From assembly GCA_022793975.1 (NCBI GenBank), contig JAAWDW010000108.1:1-6169 (forward strand): a stretch of 6,169 bases of DNA, in the 5' to 3' direction. The first letter of the stretch is position 1, and the number at the start of each line of letters is the position of its first letter. Below the pieces are notes generated by a model. The model was not told the DNA's origin. It worked only from the letters and a program-made list of their open reading frames with translations, and searched no databases. The translations under genes and the position numbers were made by a program. This stretch comes from Bacillota bacterium. Lineage in GTDB: Bacteria; Bacillota; Clostridia; Peptostreptococcales; Anaerovoracaceae. Shown one piece after another: positions 1 to 6,169 of the stretch.

Positions 1-2
1 GA

Positions 3-698
3 ATAGCGGTAAATATGGTGCAGCAGCTTACAGCAATATGTTCACTCGGAAACGGCGGCAGGCTTATGCAGCCGAGACTTGTAAAAGCGCTTACGGATTC
101 TGACGGCAATGTAGTACAGGAATTTGATACCATTGAAGTACGCCAGGTGGTTTCGGAAAAAACAGCATCGGAAATGTGCCTTATAATGGAATCTGTAGTT
201 GCCGAAGGCGGCGGCGGTACCGCTAAGATACCGGGATACCGCATCGGCGGAAAGACTGGTACCGCAAATAAAGCTGCGGCGGGCGGATATAGTGAGGAAA
301 CATATTCTTCATTTGTAGGTATGGCGCCGATGGATGATCCGCAGATAGCTATTCTTGTAGTAGTAGATAATCCTAAGGGCGTTAAATTCGGAAGTCAGAC
401 TGCGGCGCCGGGTGCAAAAATGATACTTGAAGATACACTTAGATATCTGCAGATACAGCCTGAATATACACAGGAAGAACTCGATCAGATAAACAGCAAG
501 ATGAGCGTGGTGCCGGACGTAACAAACGCATCGTTTAGTACTGCGATAGGACTTATTGGCGGGGCATCTCTCAACTATGTAATATCACCTGCCGTTACGG
601 AAGCTGACAATGAGAGCGATTTCACTATAGTGGATCAATATCCTAAAGCAGGGGAAAAGCTTGAAACAGGAGGTACAGTATACATATATAGGGAGTGA
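3..698 (+). CDS. spoVD: Class B penicillin-binding protein with C-terminal PASTA domain (SpoVD/FtsI type), 3' part only
   Basis: D,D-transpeptidase that cross-links peptidoglycan stem peptides outside the membrane, working with a SEDS glycan polymerase. The gene enters from the left edge: the frame is open from base 3, and the ATG at 15 is an internal Met, not a start. The N-terminal anchor, the SxxK active-site serine and the SxN motif therefore lie upstream and cannot be checked. Visible parts, numbered from that Met, are the helix ending in LGNGG (about 11-15), the third catalytic motif KTGT (80-83, bases 252-263), the SSFVGMAP strand (98-105), and one PASTA domain (about 164-227) ending naturally at GGTVYIYRE. 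A single PASTA domain and a position directly before murE fit SpoVD or a clostridial FtsI. The fragment alone does not separate a sporulation-specific from a vegetative division enzyme. Family assignment is firm; the exact paralogue is an inference. Confidence 0.93.
   Translation: MAVNMVQQLTAICSLGNGGRLMQPRLVKALTDSDGNVVQEFDTIEVRQVVSEKTASEMCLIMESVVAEGGGGTAKIPGYRIGGKTGTANKAAAGGYSEETYSSFVGMAPMDDPQIAILVVVDNPKGVKFGSQTAAPGAKMILEDTLRYLQIQPEYTQEELDQINSKMSVVPDVTNASFSTAIGLIGGASLNYVISPAVTEADNESDFTIVDQYPKAGEKLETGGTVYIYRE
691..695 (+). promoter_or_regulatory. Ribosome binding site for murE (GGGAG)
   Basis: GGGAG lies 8 nt before the GTG at 704, a normal Shine-Dalgarno distance. The alternative GTG at 695 has only AGGAGG at 668-673 upstream, 21 nt away and too far to be useful. 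The site therefore favours 704 as the start of murE. It sits inside the last codons of the transpeptidase gene, so translation of the two genes is probably coupled. Confidence 0.6.
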
Positions 699-703
699 CT
701 TGT

Positions 704-1909
704 GTGACTGAGATTTTTGGGATTACGGGAACAAACGGCAAGACAACAACAGCGTATATGGTTTCTGACATATTTAAAAAAGCCGGAAAAGAATGTGCGC
801 TTATAGGAACAGTAACACATAGGATAGGAAATAAGACATACGAAGCGATAAATACAACACCGGGCAGAGAAACACTTGGAGAATATATGAAAGAAGCGCA
901 ACGGCAGGGAATAGATATAATGGTTATGGAAGTATCGTCCCACGCGCTTGCTCAGGGAAGAACGGCGGATACGCCTGTAAAATATGCGGCCTTTATGAAC
1001 TTGACGCGTGATCATCTTGATTATCATAAAAGTATGGAGGATTATTATTTAACAAAAAAGAAATTATTTGATTTTAAAACGCTGGATTCGGCAATAATCA
1101 ATATTGACGATGCTTACGGAAAGAGATTATTCGGTGAACTTAAAGAAGAAAAGAAAAATCTGCGGATTTTTACTGTTTCAATATACGGAGAAGCGGATTT
1201 TGCAGCCCACATAAAACGTGAGGGGTTTTTCGGCAGTGAATTCGATGTGACAATCGGCAAAAGCGTCTTCGGAGACGCTGAAATTGCAGAGAAGTTTTCA
1301 CTTAAGAGACCGGGAAGACATCATATATACGATGCTCTTGCAGCAGCGGCGCTTACGGCAGCATACGGCGGCAAAGAATATGTAGCCGTGGCAAAAGAAG
1401 CACTTGCCGAATTTGAAGGAGCGCCGGGCAGATTTGAAGTAATAACAAATGAAAAGAAACATATAGCGGCTATATGTGATTATGCACATACTCCTGATGC
1501 TCTTGAAAATTTGCTGACAACGGTCAGGGAAGTACGGGACACGGACGATAATATGAAACACGGCAGAATAATAACTGTATTTGGCTGCGGTGGAGACAGA
1601 GACAGAGGGAAAAGATCCGTTATGGGAAGGATCGCAGGAGAACTTTCCGATTACACGATAATAACGAGTGACAATCCGAGAAGCGAAGATCCGCTCGATA
1701 TAATAGCGGAGATAGAAGAAGGAGTGTATGCCGCAGGAGCGGAATATTCGGTGACGGAAGACAGACGAAGCGCACTGTCAAGAGCAGTGATGCTGGCAAG
1801 ACCGGGAGATATAATAGTTGCGGCCGGCAAAGGACACGAAACATACCAGATAATAGCCGGACAAAAGAAACATTTTGATGATAGAGAAATATTAAGGGAG
1901 CTGTTATGA
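704..1909 (+). CDS. murE: Short MurE: UDP-MurNAc-tripeptide synthetase lacking the N-terminal UDP-binding domain
   Basis: ATP-dependent cytoplasmic ligase expected to add meso-diaminopimelate to UDP-MurNAc-L-Ala-D-Glu. Numbered from the upstream GTG at 695 (404 aa; 401 aa from 704), it shows P-loop GTNGKTTT (12-19), NTTP (53-56), EVSSHAL (79-85), NLTRDHLDYH (102-111), the likely carbamylated lysine K121 in YYLTKKKLF, then the C-terminal domain with APGRFEVI (243-250), DYAHTPDAL (262-270), GCGGDRDRGKR (297-307), DNPR (326-329, typical of DAP-adding enzymes) and GKGHE (378-382). Domains 2 and 3 are thus complete. MurE proteins are usually about 480-500 aa with the P-loop near residue 110; here domain 1 is absent. 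A TAG at 689-691 closes the frame upstream. PGRHHIYD (206-213) lacks the two usual asparagines. The start at 704 is chosen on its ribosome binding site; 695 is the alternative. Activity without domain 1 is unproven. Confidence 0.88.
   Translation: MTEIFGITGTNGKTTTAYMVSDIFKKAGKECALIGTVTHRIGNKTYEAINTTPGRETLGEYMKEAQRQGIDIMVMEVSSHALAQGRTADTPVKYAAFMNLTRDHLDYHKSMEDYYLTKKKLFDFKTLDSAIINIDDAYGKRLFGELKEEKKNLRIFTVSIYGEADFAAHIKREGFFGSEFDVTIGKSVFGDAEIAEKFSLKRPGRHHIYDALAAAALTAAYGGKEYVAVAKEALAEFEGAPGRFEVITNEKKHIAAICDYAHTPDALENLLTTVREVRDTDDNMKHGRIITVFGCGGDRDRGKRSVMGRIAGELSDYTIITSDNPRSEDPLDIIAEIEEGVYAAGAEYSVTEDRRSALSRAVMLARPGDIIVAAGKGHETYQIIAGQKKHFDDREILRELL
1894..1909 (+). promoter_or_regulatory. murF ribosome binding site and ATGA stop-start overlap with murE
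   Basis: AAGGGAG at 1894-1900 lies 5 nt before the murF ATG at 1906, inside the last codons of murE. The murE stop (TGA, 1907-1909) and the murF start share four bases. This arrangement normally couples translation of the second gene to the first and keeps the two ligases at similar levels. Confidence 0.8.
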
Positions 1910-3291
1910 AAAAGCTTACGGTAAATGAGATAAAACAAGCTGTGAACGGAGAACTTACGGCAGGAGACGGAAATGCTGATGTGTCGGGCGTTGAAATGGA
2001 TTCGCGCGTGATGAAAGCAGGAGACTGCTTTTTTGCGCTTACCGGAGAAAAATCTGACGGAAACGATTATGTCGCATCTGCATTTGTAAACGGAGCGGTA
2101 TGTGCGGTTATGACAGACAGAGAAAAGGCTTGTGATGTTTCGCAAAGATTCCCCGACAGAGCAGTGATAATCGTATCCGATGCAGAGAAGGCACTGCGGG
2201 ATCTCGCGAAATATTATATGGAAAAATTCGATATAATAAAGATAGCGGTAACAGGCAGTAACGGCAAAACAACGACAAAAGATATGATACATGCGATACT
2301 CTCGGTTAAATACAAGACGCATAAAACTCCGGTAAACAGAAATAATCTGATAGGTCTGCCTTTGACAGTGCTCAGTCTTCATGAGGACGATGAAGCTGCA
2401 GTTTTTGAAATGGGTATGGATGTAGCAGGTGAAATACATCAAATGGCGGAAATAGTTAAACCCGATATAGCAGTGATAACAAATGTCGGTGTATCACATA
2501 TAGAAAGTCTCGGAAGCCGCGAAGGTATACTGGCAGCAAAGCTTGAGATTACGGATTTCCTTGATGAAACGAATACTCTGATAATATGGGACGGCGGAGA
2601 TGTACTCACGAAAAAAAGCGCTGCGGGCAGTTATAGGCTGCTCAGTGCGGGTAATGACGGGAAGAGTGATTTTATAATATCTAATACAGTAAACAACGGT
2701 GAAAACGGAATGGAATTTTCACTTGAATACGGCGGAAAAATGGAGAAATTTTCACTCAGTGTTCCGGGCGAACATAATGTTATAAACGCTTCGCTGGCGA
2801 TAGCGGCCGCAAATATTGCGGGAGTATCGGCAGAAGAGGCAAGAGCCGAACTTTTAAACCTTAAAACCGCCGAAAAAAGGATGAATATAAGAGGTGCAAA
2901 CGGGATAAAAGTAATAGATGATACATACAATGCAAGCCCTCCCGCTGTGCGCGCGGCAATAGATGTACTGATGAACACAAAAGGTGTAAGAAAGATTGCG
3001 ATTCTCGGCGATATGCTTGATCTCGGACCTAGAAGCAGTGATTACCACAGTGAAGTCGGAAGGTATGCGGGTATGAGCGGTGTTGAGTTTGTGGCCGGCA
3101 TAGGTGAGCAGTCGCGCTTTACATGTGAAGGGGCGGCGGAGTATCTGGGAAAAGAAAACGTAAGGCATTTTGCGGAGAAAGACGATTTCTTTGAGGTTAT
3201 GAGCGATATCGTAAAATCGGGCGATGTTATTCTTGTAAAAGGATCACGGGGAATGGCTATGGAAACTGTTGTGAAAAAAATCTTGGAGTAA
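1906..3291 (+). CDS. murF: MurF: UDP-MurNAc-tripeptide--D-alanyl-D-alanine ligase
   Basis: Cytoplasmic ATP-dependent ligase that adds D-Ala-D-Ala to UDP-MurNAc-tripeptide, completing the pentapeptide that MraY uses. The 461 residues match the family's usual length, and all three domains are present. Domain 1 carries MDSR (31-34) and the CFFALTGEKSDGNDY stretch (41-55). The ATPase domain carries GSNGKTTTKDM (117-127), NRNNLIGLPLTVL (144-156), EMGMDVAGEI (168-177), ITNVGVSHIESLGSREGI (191-208) and the likely carbamylated lysine K212 in AKLEI. The C-terminal domain carries DDTYNASP (338-345), ILGDMLDLG (366-374) and VKGSRGMAMETVV (444-456). The ATG overlaps the murE stop and has a good ribosome binding site. 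B. subtilis, from memory, keeps murF outside its main dcw cluster, whereas here it lies between murE and mraY. No anomalies were seen. Confidence 0.97.
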   Translation: MKKLTVNEIKQAVNGELTAGDGNADVSGVEMDSRVMKAGDCFFALTGEKSDGNDYVASAFVNGAVCAVMTDREKACDVSQRFPDRAVIIVSDAEKALRDLAKYYMEKFDIIKIAVTGSNGKTTTKDMIHAILSVKYKTHKTPVNRNNLIGLPLTVLSLHEDDEAAVFEMGMDVAGEIHQMAEIVKPDIAVITNVGVSHIESLGSREGILAAKLEITDFLDETNTLIIWDGGDVLTKKSAAGSYRLLSAGNDGKSDFIISNTVNNGENGMEFSLEYGGKMEKFSLSVPGEHNVINASLAIAAANIAGVSAEEARAELLNLKTAEKRMNIRGANGIKVIDDTYNASPPAVRAAIDVLMNTKGVRKIAILGDMLDLGPRSSDYHSEVGRYAGMSGVEFVAGIGEQSRFTCEGAAEYLGKENVRHFAEKDDFFEVMSDIVKSGDVILVKGSRGMAMETVVKKILE

Positions 3292-3309
3292 GGAATAAAA
3301 GGTAATAGC

Positions 3310-4278
3310 ATGGGTTATGTTCAGATAGGATTTGTAATAATTATGGCATTTCTTGTAGGCGTCACCTTTACGAGCCTGCTGATACCGATACTGCAGAATA
3401 AGCATGCGGGTCAGAATATAAGGGAGGACGGACCGCAGTCGCATATGAAAAAGGCAGGGACGCCGAGTATGGGAGGCCTTGCCATAATAGGTGCGACAAT
3501 GTTCATATTCATATTTACGGTATGGACACGGCACAGTTTTGGAAGTGAGTTTGCCGTTATAAGTATAGCGTTTATTCTCTTCGGCGCACTCGGTTTTCTT
3601 GACGATTACGAGAAGATAGCGAAGCATCAGAATCTGGGTCTACGTGCGTGGCAGAAACTCGTGCTGCAGATAATAATAAGCGTGGGCATAGCCTGGTATA
3701 TGGCAAATTACACCATAACGGGAACAGTCGTGTATATTCCGTTTATCGGAGAGTATATTGATTTCGGTATATGGTATATACCTTTTATAGCTTTTGTAAT
3801 AGTGGCAATGTCAAACAGTGTAAATCTCACGGACGGACTCGACGGTCTTGCGTCGGGAGTTACGTCCATTGTTTCTCTTTTCTTTGCGGTAGCGGCGTCG
3901 GCGTTTATGTTCGAAATGCCGATGCTCTTCTGCTCCGCACTCTGCGGTGCCTGTCTCGGATTTCTTGTATTTAACAAAAATCCGGCAAAGATATTTATGG
4001 GAGATACAGGTTCTATGGCTCTCGGAGGAGGGCTGGCAACAGCAGCAATAGTTATGAATATGACTTTGCTTCTCCCTGTTGCGGGGCTTGTATATGTTGC
4101 GGAAGCCCTTTCCGTTATAATTCAGGTAGCTTCATTTAAAATGACGGGAAAGAGAGTATTTAAAATGGCGCCGCTGCATCATCATTTTGAGCTTTGCGGG
4201 CTTGGAGAAAAAACAGTTGTAGCCTTGTTTTGGATGGCAGCGCTTGCATGCTGCGTCGTCGGACTTGCCGCACTTTAG
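3310..4278 (+). CDS. mraY: MraY: phospho-MurNAc-pentapeptide transferase (lipid I synthase)
   Basis: Integral membrane enzyme that transfers phospho-MurNAc-pentapeptide from UDP to undecaprenyl phosphate, making lipid I. It has 322 aa, a normal length. Family motifs are NIREDGPQSHMKKAGTPSMGG in two adjoining blocks (36-45 and 46-56), the aspartate pair LDDY (D98, D99), NLTDGLDGLASG (172-183), NPAKIFMGDTGS (224-235, with catalytic-site D232) and KMAPLHHHFE (285-294, the HHH motif). About ten hydrophobic helices are visible, near 5-28, 53-72, 79-97, 115-133, 154-171, 182-200, 204-221, 234-254, 257-276 and 300-321. It starts 18 nt after murF. The ribosome binding site is modest (AAAAGG, 3297-3302, 7 nt before ATG). 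All residues expected for Mg2+ and substrate binding are retained. Confidence 0.97.
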   Translation: MGYVQIGFVIIMAFLVGVTFTSLLIPILQNKHAGQNIREDGPQSHMKKAGTPSMGGLAIIGATMFIFIFTVWTRHSFGSEFAVISIAFILFGALGFLDDYEKIAKHQNLGLRAWQKLVLQIIISVGIAWYMANYTITGTVVYIPFIGEYIDFGIWYIPFIAFVIVAMSNSVNLTDGLDGLASGVTSIVSLFFAVAASAFMFEMPMLFCSALCGACLGFLVFNKNPAKIFMGDTGSMALGGGLATAAIVMNMTLLLPVAGLVYVAEALSVIIQVASFKMTGKRVFKMAPLHHHFELCGLGEKTVVALFWMAALACCVVGLAAL

Positions 4279-4296
4279 ATATATACGGGGATAAAA

Positions 4297-4301
4297 AGAG
4301 G
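4297..4301 (+). promoter_or_regulatory. Ribosome binding site for murD, deciding between clustered ATGs
   Basis: AGAGG ends 2 nt before the ATG at 4304, 8 nt before the ATG at 4310 and 17 nt before the ATG at 4319. Only 4310 has normal spacing, so it is preferred. The extra residues at 4304 would be just Met-Asn. Confidence 0.65.
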
Positions 4302-4309
4302 TAATGAAT

Positions 4310-5674
4310 ATGAATAAGATGGAAAATAAACACGTATTGGTAGTAGGAATGGGTAAATCCGGAATAGCGGCAACTCAGGCGATGACAGCGCTCGGCGCAG
4401 AGGTTACGGTACAGGACAGTAAGAGCGAGAGAGAAATGGACGCGCATCTTGTCAGCTTCCTTAAGGGCAGGAATGTAAAATGCTGTTTCGGCTGCGAGCC
4501 TTCAGATATGGGTGCTTTCGATATGATAATACTGAGTCCAGGAGTACCTCCGGACCTTCATTTCATAGAAGAAGGAAAGAAAAAGGGAGCTGAAATAGTC
4601 GGTGAACTCGAACTTGCATACAGACTCGGACACGGAAAATATGCGGCAATAACGGGAACAAACGGAAAGACTACAACTACAACGCTTACAGGAGAGATAT
4701 TCAAAGCGGCAAAGAGAAAAACATATGTTGTGGGGAACATAGGCGTCGCTGTGATATCTGCAGCGATATCTGCGGAAGACGATGCGTGGCTTGTAACGGA
4801 AACCAGCAGTTTTCAGCTTGAAACTACTAAAGAATTTAAACCTGAGATATCGGCAGTACTTAATCTTACACCGGATCATTTAAACCGTCACAAGACCATG
4901 GAAAATTACGGTCTTGCAAAAGCAAGAATAATGGAAAATCAGGATGAGAATCAGTACGCTGTTATAAATTACGATGATAAAACAGTATGTGAGCTGGCAG
5001 AAAATACGAAAGCAAAAATCGTGCCTTTTTCCAGGCTTGAAGAGCTTGATTTCGGAGCATTTGTAAAAAACGGTCGCATAGTAATAAAGGATGAAAAAAG
5101 CATAATTCACGATATATGCGGAGTATGTGAGCTGAGGATACCGGGGACTCACAATGTAGAAAATGTACTGGCAGCGGCAGCAATATCATTTTTTTCCGGC
5201 ATAGATGCCGAGACTATCGGAAATGCGGTACGTGCATTTACAGGTGTTGAGCACAGGATAGAATATGTGGGCACTGTCGACGGAATACGTTTTGTTAACG
5301 ATTCCAAAGGTACAAATCCGGACTCCTCAATAAAAGCAGTACAGGCGATAGACGGAAATATTATACTTATTGCAGGGGGATATGACAAAGGCTCGGATTA
5401 CAAAGAGTTTATAGGAGCGTTCGGCGGCAAAGTAAAGTACATGATGCTGCTGGGTAAAACGGCGCAGAAGATAAAAGAACAGGCAGAAGAGCTGGGATTT
5501 ACAAATTGCATTATGTGCAGAGATATGGATGAATGTGTGAATAAAGCATATGAACTTGCGCAGGAAGGGGATACGGTGCTTCTTTCTCCCGCATGTGCAA
5601 GTTGGGATATGTACACGTGCTTTGAGCAGAGGGGAGAACACTTTAAAAATTGTGTATACAGGCTTGGAGCATAG
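4310..5674 (+). CDS. murD: MurD: UDP-MurNAc-L-alanine--D-glutamate ligase
   Basis: Cytoplasmic ATP-dependent ligase that adds D-glutamate to UDP-MurNAc-L-Ala, the step before MurE. From 4310 it has 454 aa, normal for the family. All three domains are present: a Rossmann-like domain 1 with VVGMGKSGIA (11-20) and LSPGVP (75-80); the ATPase domain with GTNGKTTT (116-123), ETSSFQLE (164-171), NLTPDHLNRHKTMENY (185-200) and the likely carbamylated lysine K204; PGTHNVENVLAAAA (278-291) with both asparagines intact; and a C-terminal domain with VEHRIE (313-318), NDSKGTN (330-336), AGGYDKG (355-361) and SPACASWDMY (426-435). The upstream gap of 31 nt from mraY shows no promoter. An oddity is three CxxC pairs, at 59/62, 270/273 and 400/403. 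Identification is certain; the start could instead be 4304. Confidence 0.97.
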   Translation: MNKMENKHVLVVGMGKSGIAATQAMTALGAEVTVQDSKSEREMDAHLVSFLKGRNVKCCFGCEPSDMGAFDMIILSPGVPPDLHFIEEGKKKGAEIVGELELAYRLGHGKYAAITGTNGKTTTTTLTGEIFKAAKRKTYVVGNIGVAVISAAISAEDDAWLVTETSSFQLETTKEFKPEISAVLNLTPDHLNRHKTMENYGLAKARIMENQDENQYAVINYDDKTVCELAENTKAKIVPFSRLEELDFGAFVKNGRIVIKDEKSIIHDICGVCELRIPGTHNVENVLAAAAISFFSGIDAETIGNAVRAFTGVEHRIEYVGTVDGIRFVNDSKGTNPDSSIKAVQAIDGNIILIAGGYDKGSDYKEFIGAFGGKVKYMMLLGKTAQKIKEQAEELGFTNCIMCRDMDECVNKAYELAQEGDTVLLSPACASWDMYTCFEQRGEHFKNCVYRLGA

Positions 5675-5698
5675 ATCGGCAAAAATAATTTATCGACA

Positions 5699-5704
5699 AG
5701 AGGG
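5699..5704 (+). promoter_or_regulatory. Ribosome binding site for ftsW (AGAGGG)
   Basis: AGAGGG lies 5 nt before the ATG at 5710, within the 35-nt gap after murD. The gap shows no hairpin followed by a T-run, so there is no sign of a terminator between murD and ftsW. Confidence 0.75.
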
Positions 5705-5709
5705 AAGTA

Positions 5710-6169
5710 ATGGCAGAGCGTAAAAAAAGAAGTTTAAAAAATGCTAATATGAAGTCGGGCGATTTTATGCTTGTAATACTGACGCTCGCACTTGTGATAT
5801 TTGGTGTCATAATGGTGTTCAGCGCCAGTTACTACTATTCGATAAACGAATACGGAGATCAGTATCATTATCTGAAAAGAGATGTGATATGGGCGGCATC
5901 AGGACTCATAATAATGCTGTTTCTCGCGACTGTGGATTACAGGATTTACGAGAAATTTGCCAAACCTATAATGATTGTGAGTATAGTTATGCTCGTGCTT
6001 ATATTCACGCCGCTCGGAGTTACGCGTAATAATGCGACCAGGTGGATAGGAGTATGGAAGATAACATTTATGCCTGGTGAATTTGCTAAAATATCGGCGA
6101 TAATATTCGTAGCCTGGTATCTTTCGCGCGATCCTGCCAGGATCCGTTCGTTTAAAGAAGGCGTAATGC
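5710..6169 (+). CDS. ftsW: FtsW/SpoVE-type SEDS peptidoglycan glycosyltransferase, 5' part only
   Basis: Membrane glycan polymerase that joins lipid II units and acts with a class B PBP, probably the one encoded at the left edge. The frame runs open from the ATG at 5710 through the right edge (153 full codons), less than half of a typical SEDS protein of about 370-420 aa. A short basic cytoplasmic start (MAERKKRSLK) precedes TM1 (about 18-39), which holds the family signature MVFSAS (35-40). TM2 lies near 57-75 and TM3 near 85-102. The extracellular loop ends in TRWIG (110-114), followed by FMPGEFAK (120-127) leading into TM4. That last motif is usually QPSExxK: the conserved Glu and Lys remain, but Gln and Ser have changed. 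Position after murD matches spoVE of Bacillus, so a sporulation or a division role is equally possible. The catalytic Asp lies beyond the window. Confidence 0.93.
   Translation, partial: MAERKKRSLKNANMKSGDFMLVILTLALVIFGVIMVFSASYYYSINEYGDQYHYLKRDVIWAASGLIIMLFLATVDYRIYEKFAKPIMIVSIVMLVLIFTPLGVTRNNATRWIGVWKITFMPGEFAKISAIIFVAWYLSRDPARIRSFKEGVM

Noticed and set aside
444..455. Perfect 12-bp palindrome TATCTGCAGATA in the transpeptidase gene
   Set aside because: About one such palindrome is expected by chance in 6 kb. It lies inside codons for a conserved region and has no T-run or partner copy.
668..706. Programmed -1 frameshift fusing the PASTA domain to MurE
   Set aside because: An SD-like AGGAGG lies upstream and murE is in the -1 frame, but there is no slippery heptamer before the stop. 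The -1 frame is itself stopped by TAG at 689-691, so any shift would have to occur in the last two codons.
1651..2442. 263-codon open frame on the minus strand across the murE-murF junction
   Set aside because: It lies wholly antisense to two well-conserved genes, its translation is rich in Cys, His, Ser and Tyr with no family motif, and no ribosome binding site context supports it. It is a shadow of the coding strand, as are the other minus-strand frames in this window.
3771..3974. 67-codon open frame on the plus strand inside mraY
   Set aside because: It sits in another frame within a conserved membrane-protein gene, and its product is Cys-rich and low in recognisable features.
4753..4773. 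Direct repeat GATATCTGC twice within murD
   Set aside because: It encodes an Ile-Ser-Ala repeat in a helical stretch and is explained by codon reuse. No further copies were noticed.
5675..5709. Possible terminator or promoter in the murD-ftsW gap
   Set aside because: The 35-nt gap is AT-rich but has no stable inverted repeat with a T-run and no convincing -35/-10 pair. It holds only the ftsW ribosome binding site.

Overview
The window is a slice of a division and cell-wall (dcw) gene cluster. All genes are on the + strand and packed almost end to end: the C-terminal part of a class B penicillin-binding protein with one PASTA domain (SpoVD/FtsI type), then murE, murF, mraY, murD, and the N-terminal part of an FtsW/SpoVE-type SEDS protein. 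The gene order and the PASTA-tailed transpeptidase suggest a Firmicute, most likely in the Clostridia. The MurE DNPR motif predicts meso-diaminopimelate peptidoglycan. Isoleucine is mostly encoded by ATA (15 of 18 Ile codons in the visible ftsW fragment). I cannot name a genus from the sequence.

Layout: bases 3-698 are the end of the transpeptidase gene. murE (704-1909) follows after 5 nt, or overlaps it by 4 nt if the alternative GTG at 695 is used. murF (1906-3291) overlaps murE by an ATGA. mraY (3310-4278) follows after 18 nt. murD (4310-5674) follows after 31 nt, and ftsW (5710 to the window end) after 35 nt. The gaps hold ribosome binding sites and no recognisable promoter or terminator, so the segment reads as one transcription unit that continues past both window edges. 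No RNA genes, mobile elements, CRISPR arrays or notable repeats were seen, and no stretch of 300 bases lacks a gene.

The products act in sequence. MurD adds D-Glu, MurE adds the diamino acid and MurF adds D-Ala-D-Ala to the UDP-MurNAc peptide. MraY moves the product onto undecaprenyl phosphate to make lipid I. The FtsW-type polymerase and its partner transpeptidase then build and cross-link the wall. MurG, needed to make lipid II, is not in the window and may lie downstream.

The one striking departure is MurE. It begins directly at its ATP-binding domain and lacks the whole N-terminal UDP-binding domain of about 100 residues. An in-frame stop and the intact end of the upstream gene rule out an annotation error. 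The same protein has also replaced both asparagines of the PGxxNxxN adenine-site motif. Everything else is an ordinary, well-conserved dcw segment.
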